Shown: piece after piece, positions 1-8,258 of the stretch | Position numbering within the stretch: position 1 is the first letter of the stretch | How the letters are laid out: every line of letters begins with the position of its first letter | NCBI GenBank assembly: GCA_035274845.1 | Contig: DATENU010000006.1 | Span: forward strand, 50,240-114,239 | DNA length: 64,000 nucleotides | Reading direction: 5' to 3' | Origin: Chthoniobacterales bacterium | GTDB lineage: Bacteria; Verrucomicrobiota; Verrucomicrobiia; Chthoniobacterales; UBA10450 | The notes under the pieces: model-generated | The model's database searches: none | What the model was told of the DNA's origin: nothing | The model's input: only the letters and a program-made list of their open reading frames with translations | Translations under genes and position numbers: made by a program

Positions 1-558
1 CGCCTTGTCGACGGCGTTATGGCGCCCAATGTCCTCGCGCACCACGATCAGTTCTCCGCTGGTATCAAAGATCCCCGCCGCGTGAATCCCGCCGGTCCGC
101 GCGAAATTTCCCTGTCCGCTCCGGAGGCGGTCGGGCAGCTCCAGTAAAAGCGTCTCCGTGATTCGCGTTGGGTCGGTGGCGAAATCGATAAGCGGAAATC
201 GTTGCCGGATAAACTCGATGCCGGCTTTGCCGCAAAGGCCGCAACTGCTGGTGATCGTGCCGAAGCGCTCGGCCGGGGCCGGCGAGAATTTCACATCCGG
301 GGCCAGCTCGACGTCGATGATATTGTCACTCACGGCCGAGACTTTCTTCAGGTCTGCCCGGGTTCGGATGATGGCTTCGGAGAAGAGAAAGCCGGCGGCC
401 AGTTCTTCGTCATTCCCGGGCGTCCGCATGGTGGTGGCGACGGCGCGGCCCTGGATTCGAATTTCCAAGGGCTCTTCGATTGCGACTTCATCGGTCACGC
501 ATTCGTGGCCGCCATCTTTTTTTCGGCGGATGATGCTTCCGGCGCCGATTCCCTTCAT
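1..558 (-). CDS. fdhD: FdhD sulfurtransferase (formate dehydrogenase accessory), 3' end off window
   Basis: FdhD passes sulfur from a cysteine desulfurase to the molybdenum cofactor of formate dehydrogenases in the cytoplasm. Reading leftward from an ATG at 558, 186 codons stay open to the window edge. They contain the family's SSCGLCGK motif with the paired cysteines, a GGIHAAG segment, and REDIGRHNAVDKA at the edge, so roughly the last third of the protein is missing. The gene diverges from mobA with only 36 bases between the start codons, a natural pairing because both act on molybdopterin cofactor. No formate dehydrogenase gene is in the window; it may lie to the left. Confidence 0.93.
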   Translation of the reverse strand, partial: MKGIGAGSIIRRKKDGGHECVTDEVAIEEPLEIRIQGRAVATTMRTPGNDEELAAGFLFSEAIIRTRADLKKVSAVSDNIIDVELAPDVKFSPAPAERFGTITSSCGLCGKAGIEFIRQRFPLIDFATDPTRITETLLLELPDRLRSGQGNFARTGGIHAAGIFDTSGELIVVREDIGRHNAVDKA

Positions 559-594
559 GCAAGATCATCGCACGAAAATGACGGGAGGAAGAGA

Positions 595-1182
595 ATGACC
601 TTTTCCGCGCTTCTGCTGGCCGGAGGCGAATCGCGGCGGATGGGGCGGGATAAGGCGACGATGGAATTCGAAGGCCGACCGTTCTGGGAACGACAAACGC
701 AGCTCTTGCGCGCCTTGGGTCCGGAAAAAATAATGGTCTCCGCGCGAACCGCGCCGAGCTGGCTTCCTCACGACGTCGAGTTGTTATTGGACGATCCGCC
801 ATCGCGGGGTCCGCTGAGCGGATTGGCCAAAGCGCTCGCTACGATTGAGACGACACACTTGGTCGTGCTCGCCGTCGATATGCCGTTTATGACCCCAGGC
901 GAGTTGGGCGGCTTGCTGGAGCTGGCCACCGAAGGTCGCGGTGTCGTCCCCGCTATCGGAGATCGCGCCGAACCACTGGCCGCGGTTTATCCCGCGGAGG
1001 CTGCGGAAGATTTGCAAGCCGCCCTCGCGGGATCAGATTTTTCGCTGCAGTTGACCGTGAGAACGCTGGTGGAGACGGGGAAGGTGAGGCTTTGCCGCTT
1101 GCCGGACGGGCGCACGGATCTCTATCGCAGCGTGAATGAGCCGGGCGACTTCAAGGAAGGGCGGTTTGAAACCGCCCCCTGA
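595..1182 (+). CDS. mobA: Molybdenum cofactor guanylyltransferase MobA
   Basis: MobA transfers GMP from GTP to molybdopterin to make the bis-MGD type cofactor used by formate dehydrogenases. The 195-residue product opens with LLLAGGESRRMGRDKA, the nucleotidyltransferase glycine-rich loop with its Arg and Lys, and has the metal-binding VLAVDMPFM segment near residue 100. The ATG at 595 follows a GGGAGGAAG ribosome site. A longer frame opens upstream at 202 but lies antisense to fdhD. The last ten or so codons (DFKEGRFETAP) fall inside a large hairpin, so the C-terminal tail is partly repeat-derived. Confidence 0.92.
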   Translation: MTFSALLLAGGESRRMGRDKATMEFEGRPFWERQTQLLRALGPEKIMVSARTAPSWLPHDVELLLDDPPSRGPLSGLAKALATIETTHLVVLAVDMPFMTPGELGGLLELATEGRGVVPAIGDRAEPLAAVYPAEAAEDLQAALAGSDFSLQLTVRTLVETGKVRLCRLPDGRTDLYRSVNEPGDFKEGRFETAP

Positions 1183-1216
1183 ATACTTCGGCGGTTTCAA
1201 ACCGCCGCTCCTTGAA
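1150..1216. repeat. 27-bp inverted repeat overlapping the mobA stop
   Basis: The arms 1150-1176 and 1190-1216 are complementary at 25 of 27 positions with a 13-base loop. Each arm contains the smaller palindrome GGCGGTTTGAAACCGCC. The left arm codes for the end of MobA and includes most of its last codons. No T-run follows, so it may act as a processing or attenuation structure rather than a classical terminator. Confidence 0.85.
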
Positions 1217-1344
1217 GCTTCCCTGGAATTGACTGCCTGAATTCCGTCGATGCGCGGCGGCTACTCGAGGGCTTACCGTTCGTCATGAAAACATCGAGCT
1301 TTGCCATCGAACGGCCGTCACTGATAATCGAGCAACCGACTCCA

Positions 1345-2409
1345 ATGAAGATGCCCGAACTGCTTCCGCCCGCCGACACGATGTATCGCGCGCTCGTCAA
1401 TCGTGACTCAAGCTTCGAAGGGATTTTCTTTGTCGGGGTTCGCACTACCGGCATTTTTTGCCGTCCCACCTGTTCGGCGAAAAAGCCGGCCCGCGAGAAT
1501 GTCGATTTCTTCTCGACGCCGAGCGAGGCGTTGCACGGCGGTTACCGGCCTTGTCTGCGTTGCCATCCGATGGACCCGGAAAAGCGAGCGCCGGAATTGA
1601 TCGAGCGATTGCGGGCCGAAGTTGAACGCTCGCCCGGTGGTCGCCTGACTGACAAGGAACTGGCCGCGCTTTCGATCGATCCCTCCACAGCACGCCGACA
1701 ATTCAAACGCCATTACGGAATGACATTCCAGGCGTATCACCGGGCCCGGCGGATGGGGCTGGCACTGCGCGAAGTTCGAAAAGGCGGCCGCGTGGACGAA
1801 GTTCAAAGCGAAACCGGCTTCGGCTCGGCCAGCGGATTTCGAGATGCGTTCGCCCGCATATTTGGCGATGTCCCCACGTCCGCGGCAAAGAAGCAGGGCG
1901 GCTTGTTCGCCCAGCGAATCGAGACGCCACTTGGAGCCATGCTCGCGATCGCGGACGACGAGGGATTGCGGCTGCTCGAGTTCGTCGATCGACGCGCGAT
2001 GGAACGTGAGATGACGATCCTGCGGAATCGGCTTCAGACGAATATCGTTCCGGGCGAACATCCGCACCTCGCCGCGGTGCGCGCCCAGCTGTCGGATTAT
2101 TTTTCCGGAAAGAACCTCGAGTTCGACGTTCCGCTGGCCCCAGTCGGTTCGCCCTTTCAGATGCGCACCTGGAAACTGCTCCAGACAATTCCGATCGGCG
2201 AAACGCGTTCCTATTCCTGGATGGCGACCAAACTGGGCGACGCCGAGATGCGCCGCGCCGTCGGCCGGGCCAACGGCGACAACATGCTTTGCCTCATCAT
2301 TCCCTGCCACCGCGTCATCCGTGCGGACGGCACGCTTTGCGGTTACGGCGGCGGCCTCTGGCGGAAGAAATGGCTGCTCGATCACGAGCGGCGCTTCGCG
2401 AAGAAGTGA
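1345..2409 (+). CDS. ada: Ada: DNA methyl-phosphotriester/O6-methylguanine methyltransferase and regulator
   Basis: Ada removes methyl groups from DNA phosphotriesters and O6-methylguanine by irreversible transfer to its own cysteines, and activates adaptive-response genes. The N-terminal domain has GIFCRPTCSAKKP and a later CLRCHP, giving the four zinc-binding cysteines, the first being the acceptor. An AraC-type helix-turn-helix follows, and the C-terminal domain carries IPCHRVI with the second active cysteine. The frame is open from an ATG at 1285. Starting at 1345 puts the acceptor cysteine at residue 39, close to its usual place, so the first 20 residues are probably not used. The stop codon lies within a tandem heptamer repeat. 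Confidence 0.93.
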   Translation: MKMPELLPPADTMYRALVNRDSSFEGIFFVGVRTTGIFCRPTCSAKKPARENVDFFSTPSEALHGGYRPCLRCHPMDPEKRAPELIERLRAEVERSPGGRLTDKELAALSIDPSTARRQFKRHYGMTFQAYHRARRMGLALREVRKGGRVDEVQSETGFGSASGFRDAFARIFGDVPTSAAKKQGGLFAQRIETPLGAMLAIADDEGLRLLEFVDRRAMEREMTILRNRLQTNIVPGEHPHLAAVRAQLSDYFSGKNLEFDVPLAPVGSPFQMRTWKLLQTIPIGETRSYSWMATKLGDAEMRRAVGRANGDNMLCLIIPCHRVIRADGTLCGYGGGLWRKKWLLDHERRFAKK

Positions 2410-2472
2410 ATGGTGAATGGTGATCAGTGATTGGTTGTGCTGACCATTCACGAGTCACCGATCACTATTCAC
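2406..2472. repeat. Inverted GTGANNN heptamer array, copy A
   Basis: Left arm 2406-2433 is four tandem heptamers (GTGAATG, GTGAATG, GTGATCA, GTGATTG). The right arm read on the minus strand is GTGAATA, GTGATCG, GTGACTC, GTGAATG. The ada stop codon TGA is formed by the first heptamer. Related arrays lie at 22005 and 50180. Confidence 0.85.
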
Positions 2473-2487
2473 CCGGGAATGGGGACA

Positions 2488-2561
2488 CGCGCCCAGGAGG
2501 ACTCGAACCTCCGACCGTCGGATTAGAAATCCGATGCTCTATCCGGCTGAGCTATGAGCGC
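2488..2561 (-). tRNA. tRNA-Arg (anticodon TCT)
   Basis: Read on the minus strand, the 5' GCGCTCA pairs over seven positions with TGGGCGC at the 3' end. The D arm contains AGCTCAGCCGGA, the anticodon stem TCGGA/TCCGA closes a TTTCTAA loop with TCT at positions 34-36, and the T arm is GGAGGTTCGAGTCCTCC. CCA is not encoded, so it is added after transcription. It decodes AGA and AGG. Confidence 0.95.
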
Positions 2562-2653
2562 AGGAAGAGAATTATTCCCCCGCGCCAGCGCAGAAATCCA
2601 GTCTTATTGGCCCGCGGCCAATCGGGATGTAAGAGCGCGGAGGCGGTTTGCGC

Positions 2654-4636
2654 CTATTGAAGCGTGTAAGCTTCGACGACGGCGACGCCGGTCGTGTTGT
2701 TCGATCCCCGCACAATCACGGTGTAGCTGCCGGGCGCCAGGGTTTGGACGAGGGCCGATTCGAAATCGTTCACGGGCGGGATGCCGGTCGCCTCGATTTC
2801 TCCCTGCTGGCTGCCACCGGTCAAGCGAATCTTCCAGTTGTCGTTGGAGGCAATCGTGGCACCGAAGGCGTCGTGCAGTTCCAGGTTCGGATCCTGCAAG
2901 GCATTCGCGATACCGACCGTGCTCAACGTGGGACCGATGGCGCGCACAATGACTCTCGCGCTTCCGCCGCCGCCGCCGCCACTCACAATCAATCCACCGA
3001 TCATGACGTTGTTGCCCGTGTCGACAAATCCGCGCGTGCTGATATTGGCGAGTTTGGAATTAACGGCTTGATCGAGGTCGTAGACTTCCACCACGCCGAC
3101 GCCAGTGCCGTTGTTTCTGCCCGAAAGAATGGCGGTGTATGCCCCGGGCGCGAGGGTAGTAACGATCGCGGATTCCGAATCGTTCGACGGCTGAAGCCCT
3201 GTCGCTTCCACCGCCGCCTGATTTTGTTTCCAGTTATCGTTGGTCGCGACGGTCAGATTCCCCTGATGCAGTTCCAGAACCGGATCCTGAAGAGTGGCTC
3301 CGACCCCGCTGAGCGATGGCCCGATTCCGCGAATGATGACTTTCTTTGGGTCGGTGCCATTGATGATAAATCCGCCGATCAACACGTTGTCGTCCGTGAG
3401 AACTTGAAGGCGGGTCGAGATGTTGAGCACGTCCCGGGGAGGGGCTTGGTTCAAGCGAAAGACAGTGCCATGAAAATAGCGGCCGCCGGATTCCGTCGCC
3501 CCGTAGAGACTATGCTCCGCGCCCTCAAAAGGACGGCTGGGATGGGTGCCGGTGGCGTCCCCGTCGAAAGCGTAAACGTTCACCTGCCCGGTGGGAGTGA
3601 TTCTAAAGATGTTTCCAGCCTGGGGAATTCCGCCGTCCTTTGTCGTTCCATAAACGCTGCCGTCGGTGCTGGCGACAAGTCCGACGGTGTCGGTGCCATT
3701 CGTGCCATCGAGAACGTACATCGTGCTTCGCTGACCGGCCGGAGTGATCTTGAAAACCGAGTTTGGGGTTCCAGCGCTTGTCATTCCGTAAAGGTTGCCG
3801 TCCTGGCCCTGGATAACGCCCCAGGGGTTGCCGTTATTGGCGCCGCCCGTAAACGAATAAAGCGTCGTTAATGTCCCGGAAGGCGTGATCTTGAAAACGC
3901 TGCCGTAGCCGTTGAAAATATTTGCCGGGGATTCGGGGCCATATTGGGCGCTGCCATAGAAATTGCCGTCCGCTCCCTGGACCACGGCATTGGGGAAACT
4001 TCCGTCCGCTCCGCCGGTAAAGGTGTAAAGGGTGGTGAACACGCCGGCCGGGGTCAGCCTGAAGAATATCCCGGGGTTATGCATGGTTGGTGGGTGATTG
4101 AAAAAGCCGCCGCTCGAATCGCCCGCCGCAGTCCCATAAAAGTTGCCGTCCGCTGCCTGGATGAGGCTGGTGGCGTGCGTGCCTTTTCCATCCTGAAACA
4201 GGTACAAGGGAGTGAAGACGCCTGCAGGCGTGAGCTTGTAAATCATTCCATTCAGATCGCCGACTGCCTTGGGTGCGGTCGCGCCGTAGAGGTTTCCGTC
4301 GGCGCCTCCGATAAGCACCGTCGGATTAGCCTCCTCCTGGGTAAGGGCGTGAAAATCGTAAACAACGCCAACGGTGCCGTCCGTAGCTACTTTCCAGACG
4401 GCTCCATGGCTGGAACCGCCGTTGAAAGTGCCGTAGGCAGTTCCATATAACGTCCCGTCCGGAAGCCGGACCTGGGGCGAGACGGGAAGTGAAATGGTCA
4501 GAGAGGACATGGTCTCGATCGTGGCAGCCTGGGATGACATGCCCAACACCGCCATTCCGAGGATTGCTCCCTTCAGCAGGCGCTTCTTGAGCTCGGCCAG
4601 CAACGGATGCGAAGAGTCTTTTTCGTCGATGATCAT
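2654..4636 (-). CDS. Secreted GloVer tandem-repeat protein with two NISTR-type C-terminal modules
   Basis: Function unknown; probably a secreted or surface beta-propeller protein. After a hydrophobic N-terminal segment (about residues 20-37, ending SSQAA) come about seven repeats of roughly 50 residues with signatures such as DGNLYGT, GSVFKITPSG and TLYSFTGG. These match the 'choice-of-anchor tandem repeat GloVer' family (TIGR03803). From about residue 405 there are two copies of a 120-130 residue module opening NISTR and closing VEVYDL or VVEAYTL, with internal RAIGPSL, DPNLELHD, NDNW and YTVIVRG motifs. The same module ends three other proteins here. A glycine run (SGGGGGGSA) interrupts the second copy. 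Confidence 0.82.
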   Translation of the reverse strand: MIIDEKDSSHPLLAELKKRLLKGAILGMAVLGMSSQAATIETMSSLTISLPVSPQVRLPDGTLYGTAYGTFNGGSSHGAVWKVATDGTVGVVYDFHALTQEEANPTVLIGGADGNLYGATAPKAVGDLNGMIYKLTPAGVFTPLYLFQDGKGTHATSLIQAADGNFYGTAAGDSSGGFFNHPPTMHNPGIFFRLTPAGVFTTLYTFTGGADGSFPNAVVQGADGNFYGSAQYGPESPANIFNGYGSVFKITPSGTLTTLYSFTGGANNGNPWGVIQGQDGNLYGMTSAGTPNSVFKITPAGQRSTMYVLDGTNGTDTVGLVASTDGSVYGTTKDGGIPQAGNIFRITPTGQVNVYAFDGDATGTHPSRPFEGAEHSLYGATESGGRYFHGTVFRLNQAPPRDVLNISTRLQVLTDDNVLIGGFIINGTDPKKVIIRGIGPSLSGVGATLQDPVLELHQGNLTVATNDNWKQNQAAVEATGLQPSNDSESAIVTTLAPGAYTAILSGRNNGTGVGVVEVYDLDQAVNSKLANISTRGFVDTGNNVMIGGLIVSGGGGGGSARVIVRAIGPTLSTVGIANALQDPNLELHDAFGATIASNDNWKIRLTGGSQQGEIEATGIPPVNDFESALVQTLAPGSYTVIVRGSNNTTGVAVVEAYTLQ

Positions 4637-4739
4637 ATGATTATTTCAGCAGGTTCGCGGTCACTTTGAAGAACGGTCATGCGCCGGGCAATCCGTAACT
4701 CTTTAAGGGTTCAGATTGCAACGATTCCCAAGCGCACCA

Positions 4740-4943
4740 CTAATCGGTTATCCGGTGTTTCAGCTCCCAAACACGGAGGGCCGCGAGGAGCAGACTCTTG
4801 GTGCGGGTGAGCGTCCCGACGGCGGGCAACTCTCTCACATTATTTTCCCGGTTGGCGGCCTTCCTCGGACGCCCCCGGCGCGCTTTCGTTTTGCCGACGC
4901 GGCGTGCGGTCTCGCTAATCGGGAGGTGACCACCATTATTCAT
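4740..4943 (-). CDS. Possible 67-residue basic protein (doubtful)
   Basis: A minus-strand frame from an ATG at 4943 encodes a basic polypeptide with an AT-hook-like KARRGRPRKAA stretch and a C-terminal LLLAALRVWELKHRI. The frame is open further upstream into the octamer repeat, and no convincing ribosome site precedes this ATG. The basic composition could reflect nucleic-acid binding, but the frame may equally be spurious. Confidence 0.28.
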   Translation of the reverse strand: MNNGGHLPISETARRVGKTKARRGRPRKAANRENNVRELPAVGTLTRTKSLLLAALRVWELKHRITD

Positions 4944-4988
4944 AACTACTAGAAAAGCAGCTTCTGAGCCAGCAGGCGGAAGAGGCGG

Positions 4989-5073
4989 ATGGAGTGGTGG
5001 AGTATTGGAGTGGTGCCAGATGAGAGGCAGCAATTGCTTCCCATTACTCCAGCACCCCAATACTCCATTCTCC
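4989..5073. repeat. Inverted TGGAGTNN octamer array upstream of sppA
   Basis: The left arm reads as octamers TGGAGTGG, TGGAGTAT, TGGAGTGG. The right arm (about 5041-5073) on the minus strand reads TGGAGTAT, TGGGGTGC, TGGAGTAA. The arms pair imperfectly around a 25-base centre. It has the same architecture as the heptamer arrays, with a different unit length and sequence. Confidence 0.75.
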
Positions 5074-5126
5074 CCCTTGAATTCCCCTTGTGTGTACTTC
5101 AGTTCTCCACCAGCTTGCCCCCTCTC

Positions 5127-6137
5127 ATGGAGGCCAATCGAAAACTCGGCTGTTTGAGCATTTTTCTCTTCGTGGCCCTTTGCGCGAGCTTATTCCTGAA
5201 CCTGGTCTTGGCGGCTACCTCTCTGCGCCGCTTCGGCGGCAATACCCGCGAAGAAGAGCCGACGCCATCGTTTCGCGAAATCATCGTCCAACGCGGCCCT
5301 CGCGGCAGCAACGATAAGATCGCGGTTATCGCGATGCGCGGGCTGATCAGTTCGTCGCTTTCGGGGAATGTGGGCGACACCATGGTGGAAGACATGCGCC
5401 TGGCTCTTCAACAGGCGCGCGATGATTCGAATGTGCGCGCGATCGTGCTCGAAATCGATTCGCCGGGAGGAGAAGTGACGGCCTCCGACATTATCTACAA
5501 CTGGGTGGTTAAAGCGCGGGCGCGAAAGCCGGTGGTCGTTTACATGGACTCCGTGGCGGCCTCGGGTGGGTACTACGTCGCGTGCGGTGGAAAATACCTG
5601 ATGGCGAACGAGACCACCATCACCGGCAGTATCGGCGTGATCATTCAAACGCTTAACTACGAGCAACTCTTTAACAAAATTGGGCTGGCTTCGGTCACCT
5701 TCAAAAGCGGGAAGTTCAAGGACATCCTCAATGGCGGCCGCCAGATGACTCCGGAAGAGCGGGAGTTTGTCCAAAATTTCGTCATGAAAACCTACGACAA
5801 ATTTCTCGGCGTCGTGGCGCAGGAACGCCATTTCCCGGCCGACCAGCTGCGCAACACGATAGCGGACGGACGCATTCTTTCCGGTAAGGACGCGCTCGAG
5901 AACAAGTTGATCGATGGCGTGGGCCAAATTGAAGACGCCTTTGCCAAAGCGAAAGAGCTCGGCAAGTCGCCTAATGCGACGGTCGTTAAATATGGGCCGC
6001 CCTACAGCTTCAGCCGTTTCCTGCGGGCCTTCGGGAGTACAAACGGTTCGAAACTCGAGCTGACGCTGCCAAAGCAATTAATGCCGCAGCTGGAAACCGG
6101 GCATGCTTATTTTTTGCCGAGCTTCTACGCTCCGTAG
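5127..6137 (+). CDS. sppA: Signal peptide peptidase SppA (S49 family)
   Basis: A membrane-anchored serine protease that degrades cleaved signal peptides. The 336-residue protein has one N-terminal transmembrane segment (CLSIFLFVALCASLFLNLVL). A crotonase-like fold follows, with LEIDSPGGEV, the nucleophile serine in DSVAASGGYYVA, TITGSIGVI, and the probable general-base lysine in FKSGKFKD. This is the short S49 type found in Bacillus rather than the double-length E. coli form. The ATG at 5127 is chosen because it directly precedes the membrane anchor; 46 further codons upstream lie in the octamer repeat. The gene is followed after 15 bases by a membrane protease gene. Confidence 0.92.
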   Translation: MEANRKLGCLSIFLFVALCASLFLNLVLAATSLRRFGGNTREEEPTPSFREIIVQRGPRGSNDKIAVIAMRGLISSSLSGNVGDTMVEDMRLALQQARDDSNVRAIVLEIDSPGGEVTASDIIYNWVVKARARKPVVVYMDSVAASGGYYVACGGKYLMANETTITGSIGVIIQTLNYEQLFNKIGLASVTFKSGKFKDILNGGRQMTPEEREFVQNFVMKTYDKFLGVVAQERHFPADQLRNTIADGRILSGKDALENKLIDGVGQIEDAFAKAKELGKSPNATVVKYGPPYSFSRFLRAFGSTNGSKLELTLPKQLMPQLETGHAYFLPSFYAP

Positions 6138-6152
6138 AGCGCGGGTCGCCGC

Positions 6153-6965
6153 ATGACCGTCGACGGCTTGTTTCCGGCGCTCAACATTGTATTCAGCGCG
6201 TTTTTTATTGTCGTCGGCGTCTACATTTACGCTTCACTGCTTTGGCAAATCGGCGCCCGCGTTCCAAATTCCGAGCCACCTCCGTTTCGGACGTTCGGCG
6301 TCCCGGAAGCGATTGTTGGCCTCGTGATCATCAGCTTTTTCCTGGTCACGCTGGCCGCAGCCCCCGCCCATGACGTTTCGCGAATGCGAAGCCGCGACCT
6401 CATTGCCAGCGGCAGTTTCACGGTTGGCCTCTTGCTGGCGCTGGCAGGGTTTCTTCGTCTGCGCCGGCTTGATCTCGGTTCGTTAGGCGGATTTTCCAGG
6501 ATCGGTTTTTTTCGGACCGTGGTGACCGGCGCGATTCTTATGCTCGCCGCCTATCCGCTTGTCATCCTTGCGGATTTCTTCACCCAGCGTCTCCTCCGCG
6601 GCCCACCGCAACGACAGGCGATTGTGGAGATGTTCAGTGAATCAAGCACGATCGAGCAGCGGATCCTCATCATTATCCTCGCGATCTCCCTGGCGCCGTT
6701 GGCAGAAGAATTCATTTTTCGATTTTTTCTCTACGGCGTCGCGAAGCGTTATTTCGGGCGGGTGATCGCTCTGGTTGTGACTTCGCTCCTGTTTGCTGCA
6801 GTCCACGGGCATTTGCCCTCGTTTGCGCCACTCCTGGTCCTCGGAAGCTGTCTCGCGGTCGCCTACGAATGGAGCGGGTCCATCCTCGTTCCGATGACGA
6901 TGCATGCGATGTTCAATGCAGTCACTTTGACGGCGCTTGCGTTCCCCGAGCGCTTTCCATCATGA
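6153..6965 (+). CDS. CPBP-family intramembrane glutamic protease
   Basis: A polytopic membrane protein of 270 residues with six to eight hydrophobic segments and the three CPBP (CAAX protease/bacteriocin-processing) motifs in order. These are EEFIFR near residue 189, FAAVHGH near 212, and HAMFN near 250. In this family the two glutamates and the histidines activate water for cleavage inside the membrane. The bacterial substrate is unknown. The gene sits directly after sppA and its stop overlaps the thiL start by four bases, so it belongs to that operon. Confidence 0.88.
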   Translation: MTVDGLFPALNIVFSAFFIVVGVYIYASLLWQIGARVPNSEPPPFRTFGVPEAIVGLVIISFFLVTLAAAPAHDVSRMRSRDLIASGSFTVGLLLALAGFLRLRRLDLGSLGGFSRIGFFRTVVTGAILMLAAYPLVILADFFTQRLLRGPPQRQAIVEMFSESSTIEQRILIIILAISLAPLAEEFIFRFFLYGVAKRYFGRVIALVVTSLLFAAVHGHLPSFAPLLVLGSCLAVAYEWSGSILVPMTMHAMFNAVTLTALAFPERFPS

Positions 6966-7852
6966 AGCTGCGAGAGGTCGGGGAGGACGGCCTGCTCGAC
7001 CAACTCCTGCCGTTGCTCCCGCGTAATCGCGAAGTAATTCTGGGCGCCGGTGACGACTGCGCGGTCGTCAAATCAGGAACCGCCTCCAAGCTCCACCTTC
7101 TGAAGACCGATTGCCTGGTCGAGGGGATTCATTTTGCGAAGGACACGCGGCCGGAGCAGGTAGGATGGAAAGCGATGGCGCGACCGTTGAGTGATTTCGC
7201 GGCAATGTCGGGCGTGCCCCAATTTGCGCTTGTTACCCTGATCGTTCCGTCGAGGACGTCTCTGACCTGGGTCAAAAAGCTGTATCAAGGGATTCGGAAA
7301 GCAGCTCGCGCTTTCGGCGTGGCCGTCATCGGCGGAGAGACCAGCCGAACGAAAGGGCCCGCGGTTATTTCGGTCGCGGTCACCGGATTTGTTGAAAAAG
7401 GGAGATGGGTCAGCCGGGCCGGCGGAAAAGTGAACGACGAAATCTTTGTTACCGGTCGTCTGGGAGGGTCATTGGGTGGGCGTCACCTCCGATTCGTCCC
7501 GCGGATCGCCGAATCGCGCTGGCTGACGCAAAACTTCCGGGTTCACGCCATGATGGACTTGAGCGACGGGCTCGGCGCCGATCTGCCGCGTCTGGCCCGG
7601 GCCAGTAAAGTCGGATTCGAGATCGACCAAAAGACATTGCCCCTGAATCCCGGCTGCACTATTCGCCAGGCCATTTCCGATGGAGAAGACTACGAATTGC
7701 TCTTCACCCTTGCTCCCAAAGATTCCCGCTTATTGTCCTCCCGCTGGTCCAGGAATTTCCCAAACATTCCTCTCACACGCATCGGCCGGCTCAATCGACA
7801 ATCGAAAATCGAAAATCGAAAATTCCCAAGTGGCTACCTGCATTTCCGATAG
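6962..7852 (+). CDS. thiL: Thiamine-monophosphate kinase ThiL
   Basis: Phosphorylates thiamine monophosphate to the active cofactor thiamine diphosphate. The 296-residue product has the family's N-terminal GAGDDCAVV metal/ATP site, TDCLVEGIHF, RPLSDFAAMSG, VIGGETSR, and MDLSDGLGAD. The ATG at 6962 overlaps the preceding stop as ATGA. The last 20 or so residues (RQSKIENRKF...) come from a tandem NAATCGA heptamer array rather than the normal ThiL end, so the native C-terminus seems to have been replaced or extended. The gene overlaps tsaE by 23 bases. Confidence 0.92.
   Translation: MKLREVGEDGLLDQLLPLLPRNREVILGAGDDCAVVKSGTASKLHLLKTDCLVEGIHFAKDTRPEQVGWKAMARPLSDFAAMSGVPQFALVTLIVPSRTSLTWVKKLYQGIRKAARAFGVAVIGGETSRTKGPAVISVAVTGFVEKGRWVSRAGGKVNDEIFVTGRLGGSLGGRHLRFVPRIAESRWLTQNFRVHAMMDLSDGLGADLPRLARASKVGFEIDQKTLPLNPGCTIRQAISDGEDYELLFTLAPKDSRLLSSRWSRNFPNIPLTRIGRLNRQSKIENRKFPSGYLHFR
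7792..7826. repeat. NAATCGA tandem heptamers inside the thiL/tsaE junction
   Basis: Four consecutive heptamers (CAATCGA twice, AAATCGA twice) and a degenerate AAATTCC occupy 7792-7826. They code for the tail of ThiL and lie just upstream of the tsaE GTG start. No inverted second arm was found. Confidence 0.75.
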
Positions 7853-8258
7853 TCCTGCCGAAACGGAAACGGCCGGTCGCCGATTCGCCTCTAACTTGCC
7901 GGCGGGGACGGTCGTCGCCCTGGTTGGACCGCTCGGCGCGGGGAAGACCCAGTTCGTCAAGGGCCTGGTGGCAGAGATCGGCGCCCCCCTTCCCGTGACG
8001 AGCCCGACCTTCACGCTCATCCACGAATACACCGGCGGGCGAGTCCCAATTTATCACTTCGATTTTTTCCGGATCGATGATCGCCAATCCGCGGAGCGGC
8101 TCGGCCTGGATGAATATTTCTTCGGCGACGGCATCTCGGTCGTCGAGTGGGCGGACAAGTTCCCGGAGCTTATTCCGCCTGGGGCGCGCTGGATTTCCTT
8201 GGAGCCGAAATCTGAGACCAATCGCTGGATTACCATTCGTGAAGATCCTGGCACTTGA
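7830..8258 (+). CDS. tsaE: tRNA threonylcarbamoyladenosine biosynthesis ATPase TsaE
   Basis: TsaE is the ATPase that resets the TsaB-TsaD complex making t6A at position 37 of ANN-decoding tRNAs. The 142-residue protein has the Walker A loop GPLGAGKTQFVKG, then SPTFTLIHEY, HFDFFRI and VVEWADKF, the standard TsaE order. No ATG lies close to the domain start. A GTG at 7830 gives the usual family length and sits directly after the heptamer array. It overlaps both thiL and tsaB, which places two t6A genes in one translationally coupled run. Confidence 0.9.
   Translation: MATCISDSPAETETAGRRFASNLPAGTVVALVGPLGAGKTQFVKGLVAEIGAPLPVTSPTFTLIHEYTGGRVPIYHFDFFRIDDRQSAERLGLDEYFFGDGISVVEWADKFPELIPPGARWISLEPKSETNRWITIREDPGT

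Larger units (their letters stand above)
4637..5126. other. Intergenic region between GloVer-protein gene and sppA
   Basis: This 490-base gap holds the upstream region of the GloVer-protein gene on the minus strand, one doubtful small open frame (4740-4943, minus), and an inverted octamer array just before sppA. No RNA gene or clear promoter was recognised. The sppA frame is open back through the repeat, but that extension is repeat-derived and lacks homologous features. Confidence 0.6.

Noticed and set aside
202..594. N-terminal extension of mobA
   Set aside because: It is antisense to fdhD codons, has no family homology, and a good ribosome site precedes the ATG at 595.
1408..2451. Long open frame antisense to ada
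   Set aside because: It only mirrors the ada coding region and has no recognisable domain; high G+C opens frames on the opposite strand.
2648..3871. 407-residue frame antisense to the GloVer protein
   Set aside because: The opposite strand holds clear repeats and modules; the antisense product is low in hydrophobic order and unlike any family.
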